Translations under genes and position numbers: made by a program
The notes under the pieces: model-generated
What the model was told of the DNA's origin: nothing
The model's input: the letters and a program-made list of their open reading frames with translations, nothing else
Databases searched by the model: none
In this document: positions 17,999-26,489 of the stretch, piece by piece
Numbering within the stretch: position 1 is the stretch's first letter
Layout: every line of letters starts with the position of its first letter
Assembly (NCBI GenBank): GCA_938084135.1
Contig: CALKDS010000003.1
Coordinates: 1-45,501 of the forward strand
Direction of reading: 5' to 3'
Source: an uncultured Flavobacteriales bacterium
GTDB taxonomy: Bacteria; Bacteroidota; Bacteroidia; Flavobacteriales; Schleiferiaceae
DNA length: 45,501 bases

Positions 17999-18526
17999 AT
18001 GGGTAAAGCATTTAATTTTCAGCATTGGCTCAATGCCAATCGTCATAAGCTTGTTCCTCCTGTAGGGAATAAGAATTTAACTCCTGAATCCGAGGATTAT
18101 ATTGTAATGGTAGTTGCTGGACCCAATGCGCGAAAAGATTATCATTATAACGAAACAGAAGAGTTTTTTTATCAGCTAGAAGGAGAGATAACAGTCCGTC
18201 TTCAAGAAAATGGCCAGCCCATCGACCATAATCTCAAATCTGGAGATATGCTTTTAGTTCCAGCCAGAACTCCTCATTCTCCGATAAGAAAAAAGGGAAG
18301 TATAGGATTAGTGGTAGAAAGGAAAAGAGAAGGGCAAAATTTTAAAGATGGCCTGATGTGGTTTTGTGACTCCTGTAATAACCATTTGTACTCTGTTTAC
18401 TTCAATTTAAAAAATATTGAAACAGACTTTTTGACTCATTTTTATGACTTCTACAGTTCAGAAAAAAATAGAACATGCGATCAGTGTGGAACAATAATGC
18501 CTGCTGATCCGAAATACGCAAAATGA
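17999..18526 (+). CDS. nbaC: 3-hydroxyanthranilate 3,4-dioxygenase
   Basis: This Fe(II) enzyme opens the ring of 3-hydroxyanthranilate to 2-amino-3-carboxymuconate semialdehyde, in the kynurenine route of tryptophan breakdown or NAD synthesis. The 175-residue cupin has iron ligands H49 (DYHYNETEEFF), E55 and H93 (PARTPHSP). A rubredoxin-like second iron site has two CxxC pairs, C123/C126 and C160/C163, as in bacterial homodimeric enzymes. It overlaps the next gene (DtxR/MntR-like) by ATGA. The convergent neighbour encodes the next enzyme in the pathway. Kynureninase and kynurenine monooxygenase are not in the window. Confidence 0.96.
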   Translation: MGKAFNFQHWLNANRHKLVPPVGNKNLTPESEDYIVMVVAGPNARKDYHYNETEEFFYQLEGEITVRLQENGQPIDHNLKSGDMLLVPARTPHSPIRKKGSIGLVVERKREGQNFKDGLMWFCDSCNNHLYSVYFNLKNIETDFLTHFYDFYSSEKNRTCDQCGTIMPADPKYAK

Positions 18527-19191
18527 AGCGAGAAGAGCCCTCAATTACCCGTAACGAAGAAGATTATTTAAAAACCATGCTTAACATGATCCTTTCGGGG
18601 GAGAATGTTGCTACCAATTCTCTTGCGTCTAGACTAAATGTTGCGCCTCCTAGTGTGACATCAATGGTTAAGAAACTTATGAGAAAAGGGCTTATTACAT
18701 ACCAGAAATACGGAGCAATTTCTTTTACGACATCCGGAGAAAAAATAGCCATCGCACTTACCAGAAAGCACAGGCTTTGGGAAGTTTTTCTATCACAAAC
18801 CTTAAACTTTAGTTGGGATGAAGTTCACGAAGTAGCTGAAGAGCTAGAGCATGTAAAAAGTGAAAAATTAATGAGTCGCTTAGATAAATTTCTAGGGTTC
18901 CCAAAGTTTGATCCCCATGGTGACCGTATTCCTTCTGTGGATCTTATTTTTCCACCTGGAAAAGGGTCGGCTTTAATAAATATTTCTTTAGGTCAGTCTT
19001 GTAAATTTTCTGCGGTAAGAGATGATTCATCAAAATTTCTTCGAGACTTAAATAAAATTGGTCTAAGATTAGGAATGGAACTAAAAATCCTTTCAAATGG
19101 AACTAATTCTCTAAATCTTAAATGTTCCAACTCTTTGGAAATTAAAATCCCCATAGATTGGGCGAAAAAAGTATACGTGACGATAATCTAA
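18523..19191 (+). CDS. DtxR/MntR-family metal-dependent transcriptional regulator
   Basis: The 222-residue protein has an N-terminal winged helix (NEEDYLKTML, LASRLNVAPPSVTSMVKKL), a metal-binding dimerisation domain (RKHRLWEVFL, VHEVAEELEHVKSEKL, FDPHGDRIP) and a C-terminal FeoA/SH3-like domain. Aligned by eye, D14 takes the place of DtxR Met10 and E106 that of DtxR Cys102, as in the Mn-sensing MntR (Asp8, Glu99); H83, E109 and H110 are also kept, while the MntR Glu11 position is K17. Metal choice is therefore uncertain. No metal transporter is adjacent; instead it is translationally coupled to an iron dioxygenase and divergent from sufS. Confidence 0.9.
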   Translation: MKREEPSITRNEEDYLKTMLNMILSGENVATNSLASRLNVAPPSVTSMVKKLMRKGLITYQKYGAISFTTSGEKIAIALTRKHRLWEVFLSQTLNFSWDEVHEVAEELEHVKSEKLMSRLDKFLGFPKFDPHGDRIPSVDLIFPPGKGSALINISLGQSCKFSAVRDDSSKFLRDLNKIGLRLGMELKILSNGTNSLNLKCSNSLEIKIPIDWAKKVYVTII

Positions 19192-20186
19192 AACCCATTG
19201 AGCCATTTCAATGCATTGGATCCAAGTACTTTTTCTTTTTTATTAGCTGACCAGTCCATTGATTTAATCAATTCTCCAGGATTCAATTCTCCAAGAGGAA
19301 ATGGATAGTCAGACCCCATTAATACTTTATCGTCGCCAACCGTATTTGTAATATAGTTTAACATATTTTGATCGTGAACAAGGCTGTCAAGCCAAAATTT
19401 ACCCAAGTAACTAGAAGGTGAAAATTGATTGTCAATTGCACAAAGATCCGGACGAACATTAAATCCGTGTTCAATCCTACCAATTGTAGAAGGAAAGCTT
19501 CCGCCTCCATGAGCTACTGCCACTCTCAAAAGTGGTAGTCTTTCAAATACTCCACCAAAAATCATAGAACAAATTGCTCGACTTGATTCTGCAGGCATCC
19601 CGACTAGCCATGGTAGCCAATATTTAGACATGGTATCCGCCCCCATCATATCCCAAGGATGAACAAACACTGCCATATTAAGACGTTCACATTCTTGAAA
19701 AATTGGGAAAAGCTCAGGAGCGTCTAAGTTCCATTCATTTACATGGCTCCCAATTTGAACCCCCTTCAATCCAATTTTTTTACATCTCTGAAGCTCCAGT
19801 ATCGCCAGATCTGGATCTTGCATAGGCAGTGTTCCAAGTCCTTCAAATTTTTTTGGGTAACGCTCGACTATCTCAGCGAGATGGTCATTAAGAAATTTTG
19901 AGACGACTTGTGCATCTTTTGATTTTGCCCAATAACTAAACATAACTGGCACTGTAGAAAGGACCTGAATATCCACTCCAAACTGTTGAGATTCAGTTAA
20001 ACGAACTTCAGGATCCCAACAATTCTCTTGTATCTCTCTAAAAAAAACATCATCTTTCAACATCCGAGCACATCCTTTACAATTATGATCTAGTTTAATA
20101 AAGCCGCCGTAACCAAATTGCTTTGCGAAAGAGGGTATGTTCTTAGGTAGAATATGAGTATGAATATCAACAACCAAAGGTTTCAT
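19188..20186 (-). CDS. nbaD: 2-Amino-3-carboxymuconate-6-semialdehyde decarboxylase (ACMSD)
   Basis: ACMSD decarboxylates the product of 3-hydroxyanthranilate dioxygenase to 2-aminomuconate semialdehyde, steering it away from quinolinate. The 332-residue amidohydrolase has metal ligands H9 and H11 in VDIHTHILP, a histidine in VFVHPWDMMG, one in AVAHGGGSFP and Asp in LMGSDYPFPLG. The segments LSTVPVMFSYWA and HGFNVRPDLC are characteristic of the family. It is on the opposite strand from the dioxygenase and its stop overlaps the regulator stop by 3 nt, so both ends of the pathway step meet tail to tail. Confidence 0.95.
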   Translation of the reverse strand: MKPLVVDIHTHILPKNIPSFAKQFGYGGFIKLDHNCKGCARMLKDDVFFREIQENCWDPEVRLTESQQFGVDIQVLSTVPVMFSYWAKSKDAQVVSKFLNDHLAEIVERYPKKFEGLGTLPMQDPDLAILELQRCKKIGLKGVQIGSHVNEWNLDAPELFPIFQECERLNMAVFVHPWDMMGADTMSKYWLPWLVGMPAESSRAICSMIFGGVFERLPLLRVAVAHGGGSFPSTIGRIEHGFNVRPDLCAIDNQFSPSSYLGKFWLDSLVHDQNMLNYITNTVGDDKVLMGSDYPFPLGELNPGELIKSMDWSANKKEKVLGSNALKWLNGF

Positions 20187-20204
20187 CTATTTTTTTTTAG
20201 ACAA

Positions 20205-20235
20205 TTTGAGCTAAGGTAGTGAAGTGCTACCTTTG
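20205..20235 (+). promoter_or_regulatory. purF-like gene promoter with overlapping inverted repeat
   Basis: TTTG (20205-20208) and TACCTTTG (20228-20235) are 19 nt apart, an exact Bacteroidota promoter. Inside lies a perfect 7-bp inverted repeat, AAGGTAG (20213-20219) and CTACCTT (20227-20233), around a 7-nt loop; the right arm overlaps the -7 box. The left arm read on the minus strand gives TACCTTAG, one mismatch from a -7 box for the divergent ACMSD gene. A shared operator is possible. Confidence 0.65.
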
Positions 20236-20253
20236 GACTTTGAAAATCTATAG

Positions 20254-22155
20254 ATGAGCGACGCTATCCAACATGAATGCGGAATTGCCCTTCTGCGGCT
20301 TCGCAAACCACTTGACTTTTACCTTGATAAATACGGGTCAGCTCTTTATGGGCTTGATAAAATGATTCTTATGATGGAGAAACAGCATAACCGTGGCCAA
20401 GATGGTGCAGGCTTAGCTGGAGTAAAGTTAGATATGCCTCCTGGGCAGCGATATATAAGTAGATATCGCTCCATAGAAAATAATCCAATGCAGGATATTT
20501 ATAATCGGATTCAACATCGAATTGAAGGGTTGCTTGATGGTCAAATGGAAAAGATTAAGGACGTTGATTGGGTAAAAAATAATCTTGCATTTGCCTGTGA
20601 AACATATTTAGGCCATCTACGCTATGGGACTTTTGGATCTAACTCTATTGAGTCCTGCCATCCCTTTCTAAGACAAAGTAATTGGATGAGTCGAAACTTG
20701 ATTTTAGCAGGTAATTTTAATATGACCAATACAACCGAATTAATCGAAGAGTTAGTCTCTTTGGGTCAGCATCCAAAAGAACAAGCAGATACAGTAACCG
20801 TAATGGAAAAAATTGGTCATTTCTTAGACCAAGAAAATGATCGTCTTAAATCCGAGGCAGAAAAGAATATTGAGCTCAATAATATTCAACGTTCACAATT
20901 TCAAATTGACAACATTGATCTTCCAAGAGTAATGAAAAAAGCAGCTAAAGCATGGGATGGGGGCTATGCGATGGGGGGCATGCTCGGTCAAGGAGATTCA
21001 TTTTTAATGCGAGACCCAAATGGTATTCGTCCGGCATATTATTATTTTGATGACGAAATTGCAGTAGTTGCTTCAGAAAGACCTGTTATCCAAACCGCTT
21101 TTAACTTAAAGTTTGATGATATCAAAGAAGTTCCTCCAGGACATATGATATGGATCAGAAGAGATGGAACTGTTTTGATAAAAAAAATATTAGAACCTAA
21201 AAAATATCTTGCCTGTTCATTCGAACGTATCTATTTTTCTCGAGGAAATGATGGTGCTATTTATAATGAGCGAATCGAGTTAGGGCGCAGATTAGCCAAA
21301 CGTGTTCTCAAGGCAGCTGATAATAATTTTGAAAAAACTATTTTTAGCTTTATTCCAAATACTGCTGAAATTTCATTTTATGGTCTTGTCAAAGGGGTCG
21401 AGAGTGTTCTGAATAAACAGAAAATTGACCAGGTTTTAGAATTAAAGAATGACTATTCAAATGAGATTCTTCTACCAATTTTAGAGAGGAGACCCAGAGT
21501 AGAGAAAATTGCCTGGAAAGATATTAAGCTAAGAACATTTATCGCTCAAGATGTCGTGAGAGATGATATGGTTTCACATGTTTATGACAGTACTTATAAT
21601 ATTGTGAATCATGATGACACTATTGTGGCTGTTGACGATAGCATTGTTCGGGGAACTACACTGAAAAAGAGTATATTGAAAATGTTGGATAGATTGGGGC
21701 CGAAAAAAATAATTATTGTTAGCTCCGCACCCCAAATTCGTTTTCCTGATTGCTACGGAATAGATATGGCGAAAATGAATGATTTTGCAGCATTCCAAGC
21801 GACCATATTATTGTTGAAAGAAAAGGGGTTAACATCAATTTTAGAGAATACTTATCAGAAAGCCAAAGCTGAGCTCAAAAAAGATATGAATGATCAAATT
21901 AATGTTGTGAAAGCAATTTATGAGCCTTTTAACGATAGTGATATATCTAATAAAATTGCCCAACTACTAACTCCAGCTGATGTGAAATCTGAGGTTCAGA
22001 TAATATATCAAACCGTAAAAGATCTTCATGCTTCTTGTCCCCAAAATCTTGGAGATTGGTATTTTACCGGGGACTACCCGACGCCTGGAGGCAATAGGGT
22101 AGCCAATCAATCCTTTGTCAATTATGTGGAGGGAGTATCAGGACGAGCATATTAG
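20254..22155 (+). CDS. Amidophosphoribosyltransferase-family protein (long PurF homologue)
   Basis: PurF makes phosphoribosylamine from PRPP and glutamine, the first step of purine synthesis. This 633-residue protein has the glutaminase nucleophile C9 in QHECGIALLRL, so eight residues would be removed to expose it. The glutaminase domain also shows QHNRGQDGAGL and YLGHLRYGTFG, and a PRPP-binding loop VAVDDSIVRGTTL is in the phosphoribosyltransferase domain. It is about 130 residues longer than classical PurF. Bacteroidota often carry this long form besides a standard PurF, so its being the main purine enzyme is uncertain. It has its own promoter. Confidence 0.88.
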   Translation: MSDAIQHECGIALLRLRKPLDFYLDKYGSALYGLDKMILMMEKQHNRGQDGAGLAGVKLDMPPGQRYISRYRSIENNPMQDIYNRIQHRIEGLLDGQMEKIKDVDWVKNNLAFACETYLGHLRYGTFGSNSIESCHPFLRQSNWMSRNLILAGNFNMTNTTELIEELVSLGQHPKEQADTVTVMEKIGHFLDQENDRLKSEAEKNIELNNIQRSQFQIDNIDLPRVMKKAAKAWDGGYAMGGMLGQGDSFLMRDPNGIRPAYYYFDDEIAVVASERPVIQTAFNLKFDDIKEVPPGHMIWIRRDGTVLIKKILEPKKYLACSFERIYFSRGNDGAIYNERIELGRRLAKRVLKAADNNFEKTIFSFIPNTAEISFYGLVKGVESVLNKQKIDQVLELKNDYSNEILLPILERRPRVEKIAWKDIKLRTFIAQDVVRDDMVSHVYDSTYNIVNHDDTIVAVDDSIVRGTTLKKSILKMLDRLGPKKIIIVSSAPQIRFPDCYGIDMAKMNDFAAFQATILLLKEKGLTSILENTYQKAKAELKKDMNDQINVVKAIYEPFNDSDISNKIAQLLTPADVKSEVQIIYQTVKDLHASCPQNLGDWYFTGDYPTPGGNRVANQSFVNYVEGVSGRAY

Positions 22156-22222
22156 TGAAAAATAATTTACTGTCTCAATTTTAGGATTGAATTAGGTTTA
22201 ACCATTGTGTATCTTCACGTTC

Positions 22223-22798
22223 GTGAAAATTTATACAAAAACTGGAGATAAAGGAGATTCTGGTCTTTACAGCGGTAAGCGCGTTAGTAAATCCCACGTT
22301 AGGCTCCACGCATATGGATCACTTGATGAACTTAACTCTCACTTGGGCTTAATAAGAGATCAGGTTACGGCTTTAATTCATTATCCTGAAAAAGAGAAAA
22401 ATATAATTATGATTCAATCTTGGGTTTTTTCATTAGGCTCTCACCTAGCTAATGACTCTAAAGAAATTATCAAAACCCTTCCCAAAGTTCAACATGACTG
22501 GATAAATGTTCTCGAAAATGAAATAGATAAAATGACGTCAGAATTAAATCCACTGAAAAACTTTATTCTTCCAGGAGGTAATGTTTTAGTGAGCCAAATT
22601 CATATTGCTAGAGCGGTATGCCGTCGTGCTGAAAGATTTACGGCCGAATTACAAAACTCTTTGATGACCGATGAAATTGAGTTGCCATTACATGGTATTC
22701 CCTTGCTAAATAGATTAAGTGATTATCTTTTCACTCTTTCCCGCTGGTTTGCAATGAAATTAGGGGCGGAAGAAATACATTGGAAACCAATGTCTTAA
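22223..22798 (+). CDS. Cob(I)alamin adenosyltransferase, PduO type
   Basis: This enzyme transfers the 5'-deoxyadenosyl group of ATP to cob(I)alamin to make coenzyme B12. I choose GTG at 22223, giving VKIYTKTGDKGDSGLYSGKR, over the track TTG at 22205. The 191-residue product has the ATP-binding N-terminal motif TKTGDKGDSGL, SLDELNSHLGLIRD and the conserved helix ARAVCRRAERF. Adenosylcobalamin is needed by methylmalonyl-CoA mutase, which would act on the product of the acyl-CoA carboxylase encoded earlier in the window; that link is inference. Confidence 0.93.
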   Translation: MKIYTKTGDKGDSGLYSGKRVSKSHVRLHAYGSLDELNSHLGLIRDQVTALIHYPEKEKNIIMIQSWVFSLGSHLANDSKEIIKTLPKVQHDWINVLENEIDKMTSELNPLKNFILPGGNVLVSQIHIARAVCRRAERFTAELQNSLMTDEIELPLHGIPLLNRLSDYLFTLSRWFAMKLGAEEIHWKPMS

Positions 22799-22805
22799 AA
22801 AGTGC

Positions 22806-22835
22806 TTGTGTAGGTCTACAAAAAGAATATATTTG
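22806..22835 (+). promoter_or_regulatory. Promoter of the DUF2795 gene
   Basis: TTG (22806-22808) and TATATTTG (22828-22835) are exactly 19 nt apart, matching the Bacteroidota consensus. The start would fall near 22842, about 19 nt before the ATG. An 8-bp inverted repeat (AAGTGCTT 22800-22807, AAGCACTT 22847-22854) flanks the promoter. Confidence 0.7.
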
Positions 22836-22860
22836 CGAAAAATAAGAAGCACTTAAAAAC

Positions 22861-23085
22861 ATGTATTGGACACTTGAACTTGCCTCATATCTCAGTGACG
22901 CGCCATGGCCTGCCACCAAAGACGAATTAATCGATTATGCCATTCGAACTGGAGCTCCATTAGAGGTGGTGGAAAATATTCAAGCCATTGAAGAGGAAGA
23001 TCAAGATGTATATGAATCTATTGAAGAAATCTGGCCAGACTACCCCTCTGATGAAGATTTTCTTTGGAATGAAGAAGAATATTAA
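22861..23085 (+). CDS. DUF2795 small acidic protein
   Basis: The 74-residue protein has the DUF2795 layout: LELASYLSDAPWPATKDELIDYAIRTGAP, a short helical domain, followed by a strongly acidic tail (EEEDQDVYESIEEIWPDYPSDEDFLWNEEEY region). The family is widespread in Bacteroidota and of unknown function; it is usually small and cytosolic. Its own exact-consensus promoter supports real expression. It lies 59 nt before secA on the same strand, but a separate -7 element precedes secA. Confidence 0.85.
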   Translation: MYWTLELASYLSDAPWPATKDELIDYAIRTGAPLEVVENIQAIEEEDQDVYESIEEIWPDYPSDEDFLWNEEEY

Positions 23086-23128
23086 CTTGATAAAAATATT
23101 CACTCCACTTCTAGTGGTACAAGGATTG

Positions 23129-23136
23129 TACTTTTG
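23129..23136 (+). promoter_or_regulatory. Putative -7 element of the secA promoter
   Basis: TACTTTTG fits TAnnTTTG. No good TTG is found 19-21 nt upstream. Transcription would begin close to the ATG at 23145, leaving a very short leader, so read-through from the DUF2795 promoter is also possible. Confidence 0.35.
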
Positions 23137-23144
23137 CCTTTAAC

Positions 23145-26100
23145 ATGATTCAAAAGCTTCTCCAAAAAATATTAGGCGATAAATCTGAAAAAGATTTAAA
23201 AGAAATACAGCCTTACGTAACAAAAATCCATGCTGCAGAGCAGTCAATCCAGGGATTTACTCCCGATCAGTTACGCCTAAAAACTCAAGAATTTAAGTCT
23301 ATCATCAAAGCGTCTTCAAAAGAAGAGCAAGAAGAAATAGTTGGTTTAAAATCCGAAGTTGAGACAGAGCCGAACTTTGAAGCAAAAGAAAAGATTTATG
23401 CGAAAATTGATGAGCTGACAAAAGCAGCCATTATATCAGAAAATAAGGCATTAGACGAAATTTTACCCGAAGCCTTTGCTGTGATAAGAGAAACCGCTCG
23501 TCAATGGACAGCAGGCCCAATGAACGTAAATTGTACAGAAATAGATCGCTCCTTGTCTTCATCATTCAATGCAATAACTATTAACGGAGAAAAAGCTACT
23601 TGGAATAATCATTGGGAAGCCGCTGGTACTCCGGTTTCTTGGAATATGGTCCATTATGATGTCCAGCTTTTTGGAGGTACAGTTCTACATAAGGGAAGAA
23701 TTGCTGAAATGGCAACAGGAGAGGGTAAAACATTAGTTGCAACTTTACCTGTATATCTCAATGCACTTTCTGGCAGAGGCGTTCATGTTGTGACTGTGAA
23801 TGACTATTTATCTAAAAGAGACGCCGAGTGGATGGGGCCTTTGTATCAATTTCATGGATTGAGTGTAGACTGTATTGATAAACATCAACCAAATAGCGAA
23901 GGTCGAAGAAATGCATATGCAGCAGATATAACCTTTGGGACCAACAACGAATTTGGTTTTGATTACCTAAGAGATAATATGGCCCGAGAAGCGAATGAGC
24001 TAGTTCAAAGGGGTCATAATTATGCCATAGTAGATGAAGTAGATTCCGTTTTAATCGATGATGCTAGGACGCCTCTTATTATCTCTGGACCAACTCCTAA
24101 TGGGGATAAACATGAATATAATGATCTGAAAAAATTTGTAATTGAACTTTTTAACCAACAAAAAAGTATTTCTCATGAGGCGCTTACATCTGCAAAACGA
24201 CTCCTTCATGAAGGGAATAATAAAGACGCTGGATTTGAACTTTTAAGAGCTCATAGAGCTCTTCCCAAAAGTAAAGCATTAATAAAATTATTATCTGAGT
24301 CTGGAAATAAGGCTTTGCTTCAAAAGACGGAAGGTTTCTACCTTCAGAATCAAGGTAAAGAAATGAAAGTCATTGACGAAACCCTTTTCTTTGCTATTGA
24401 AGAAAAGCAAAATCAGGTAAATCTCACAGATAAAGGAATTCAGCTTCTTAGTGATCTTACAGATCAAAATTTCTTTGTCATGCCAGACATGTCCACTGAA
24501 TTAGACATTATTAAATCATCTGATAATTCTCCATCAAATAAAGCTTCTGAAAAAGAAGTCTTGATACGAGATTACAGGATCAAAAGTGAACGAATTCATT
24601 CTATGGGGCAACTTTTAAAAGCTTATGCTTTATTCGAAAAAGATATCGAATACGTAGTAATGGATTCCAAAGTGAAAATTGTTGATGAACAAACTGGTCG
24701 TATCATGGATGGTCGGCGATATTCTGACGGGCTTCATCAAGCAATCGAAGCTAAAGAAAATGTGAAAATAGAAGCGGCTTCTCAAACATATGCTACTGTC
24801 ACATTACAAAACTATTTCCGGATGTATAATAAGCTTTCTGGAATGACTGGTACTGCTGAAACTGAAGCCGGTGAGTTTTGGGAGATTTATAAACTTGACG
24901 TTACTGTTATTCCAACGAATCGACCCATTGTTCGCGACGATAGAAATGACTTGGTATTTAAAACAAAGCGTGAAAAATATAATGCAGTTATAGATGAAAT
25001 AATCATCCTTCGCGAAAACGCTAGGCCTGTACTTGTTGGCACAACATCTGTTGAGATTAGTGAACTACTGAGCAAAGCGCTCAATATGCGCAAAATACCG
25101 CACCAAGTACTTAATGCTAAAATGCATCAAAAAGAAGCAGACGTCGTAGCAGAAGCTGGACGCCCTGGAACTGTTACTATTGCCACTAATATGGCAGGAA
25201 GGGGAACTGATATTAAATTATCCCAAGAAACGATAGCGGCTGGGGGGCTAGCGATTGTGGGAACAGAACGTCATGACTCCAGGCGAGTAGATCGACAGCT
25301 AAGAGGTAGATCTGGGAGGCAAGGAGATCCTGGAAGCTCTCAGTTTTTCGTTAGTCTTGAAGACAATTTGATGCGTCTATTTGGGTCTGAAAGAATTGCT
25401 GGACTCATGGATCGAATGGGACATAAAGATGGTGAAGTAATTCAGCATGGAATGGTATCTAAATCTATCGAACGCGCTCAAAAAAAAGTTGAAGAAAATA
25501 ATTTTGGCATGCGTAAAAGACTGCTTGAATATGATGATGTGATGAATGCTCAAAGAGAAGGTATTTACAGAAGAAGAAGAAATGCTCTCTCCGGAGAAAG
25601 ATTGCAAGTTGATATTGCTAATATGGCCTATGATCTGTCTGAAAATGTTATTTCTAATTCTAAATCAGCAGGAAATTTTTCTTCATATCAACTTGATATT
25701 TTTACTCTTTTTGGAATATCTCCATCTGTAACAGAAAATGAATTTGAAAAAGTGTCCCCTAAAGAATTGTCAAAATCTACATTTGACGATGCAATGAAAT
25801 CTTATGCTTCTAGAAACTCTCAAGTAGCTTCTCATGCTTTACCTGTACTTGAAAATGTAATCAGAGACCAAGGAAATGAAATTGAGCGGATTTTAGTGCC
25901 CTTTACTGATGGGATAAAAGGATTACAGGTTTCAACAAACCTTCAAGATTCAGTGCTTTCTAAGGGAGAAAGTTTAATTCATGATTTAGAAAAAAGTGTT
26001 GTGCTCTCGATGATAGATGAATCTTGGAAAGAGCACTTGAGAAATATGGATGATCTCCGTCAAAATGTTCAAGGAGCAGTTTATGAGCAAAAAGATCCTT

Positions 26101-26486
26101 TATTAATCTACAAACACGAAAGCTTCAACCTTTTTAAGGAAATGCTTGAAGAGCTTAATAGAAAATCTATTTCTTTTCTTTTCAAAGCAAATCTCCCTAA
26201 ATCTTCCGATAGCAATTCTCCTGATTCACAAAGAGTTCAAAGTGTTTCTCAGAATAAAAACCCCGCTAAGGTTAATTATACAACTAGTGGGCCTGGAAAC
26301 AATGAACCTCAGAGCTCAGGTAGTTCATTAAGAAAAAAAGAAAGCCTTCAACCGGTGACTAGCACAAAAAAATATGGACGCAATGATATTGTGACCATTA
26401 CCAATGTTGCATCTGGAGAACAGAAAAGTCTTAAATACAAAGTAGCTGAACCCTTATTATCCCAAGGTTGGGTGATCCTTGTTTAA
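23145..26486 (+). CDS. secA: Preprotein translocase ATPase SecA
   Basis: SecA drives secretory preproteins through SecYEG using ATP. At 1113 residues it has the long form found in Bacteroidota, with extra sequence between nucleotide-binding domain 1 and the preprotein cross-linking region (about 340-470). Motifs include MATGEGKTLVATLP (about 188), NDYLSKRDAEWMG, VDEVDSVLIDDARTPL, GMTGTAETEAGEFWEIY, NMAGRGTDIKL and RQLRGRSGRQGDPG. The C-terminus has no Cys-rich zinc motif; it ends YGRNDIVTITNVASGEQ followed by KYKVAEPLLSQGWVILV, a tail seen in the phylum. It converges with the EnvC-like gene, leaving 3 nt between stops. Confidence 0.98.
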   Translation: MIQKLLQKILGDKSEKDLKEIQPYVTKIHAAEQSIQGFTPDQLRLKTQEFKSIIKASSKEEQEEIVGLKSEVETEPNFEAKEKIYAKIDELTKAAIISENKALDEILPEAFAVIRETARQWTAGPMNVNCTEIDRSLSSSFNAITINGEKATWNNHWEAAGTPVSWNMVHYDVQLFGGTVLHKGRIAEMATGEGKTLVATLPVYLNALSGRGVHVVTVNDYLSKRDAEWMGPLYQFHGLSVDCIDKHQPNSEGRRNAYAADITFGTNNEFGFDYLRDNMAREANELVQRGHNYAIVDEVDSVLIDDARTPLIISGPTPNGDKHEYNDLKKFVIELFNQQKSISHEALTSAKRLLHEGNNKDAGFELLRAHRALPKSKALIKLLSESGNKALLQKTEGFYLQNQGKEMKVIDETLFFAIEEKQNQVNLTDKGIQLLSDLTDQNFFVMPDMSTELDIIKSSDNSPSNKASEKEVLIRDYRIKSERIHSMGQLLKAYALFEKDIEYVVMDSKVKIVDEQTGRIMDGRRYSDGLHQAIEAKENVKIEAASQTYATVTLQNYFRMYNKLSGMTGTAETEAGEFWEIYKLDVTVIPTNRPIVRDDRNDLVFKTKREKYNAVIDEIIILRENARPVLVGTTSVEISELLSKALNMRKIPHQVLNAKMHQKEADVVAEAGRPGTVTIATNMAGRGTDIKLSQETIAAGGLAIVGTERHDSRRVDRQLRGRSGRQGDPGSSQFFVSLEDNLMRLFGSERIAGLMDRMGHKDGEVIQHGMVSKSIERAQKKVEENNFGMRKRLLEYDDVMNAQREGIYRRRRNALSGERLQVDIANMAYDLSENVISNSKSAGNFSSYQLDIFTLFGISPSVTENEFEKVSPKELSKSTFDDAMKSYASRNSQVASHALPVLENVIRDQGNEIERILVPFTDGIKGLQVSTNLQDSVLSKGESLIHDLEKSVVLSMIDESWKEHLRNMDDLRQNVQGAVYEQKDPLLIYKHESFNLFKEMLEELNRKSISFLFKANLPKSSDSNSPDSQRVQSVSQNKNPAKVNYTTSGPGNNEPQSSGSSLRKKESLQPVTSTKKYGRNDIVTITNVASGEQKSLKYKVAEPLLSQGWVILV

Positions 26487-26489
26487 GCT

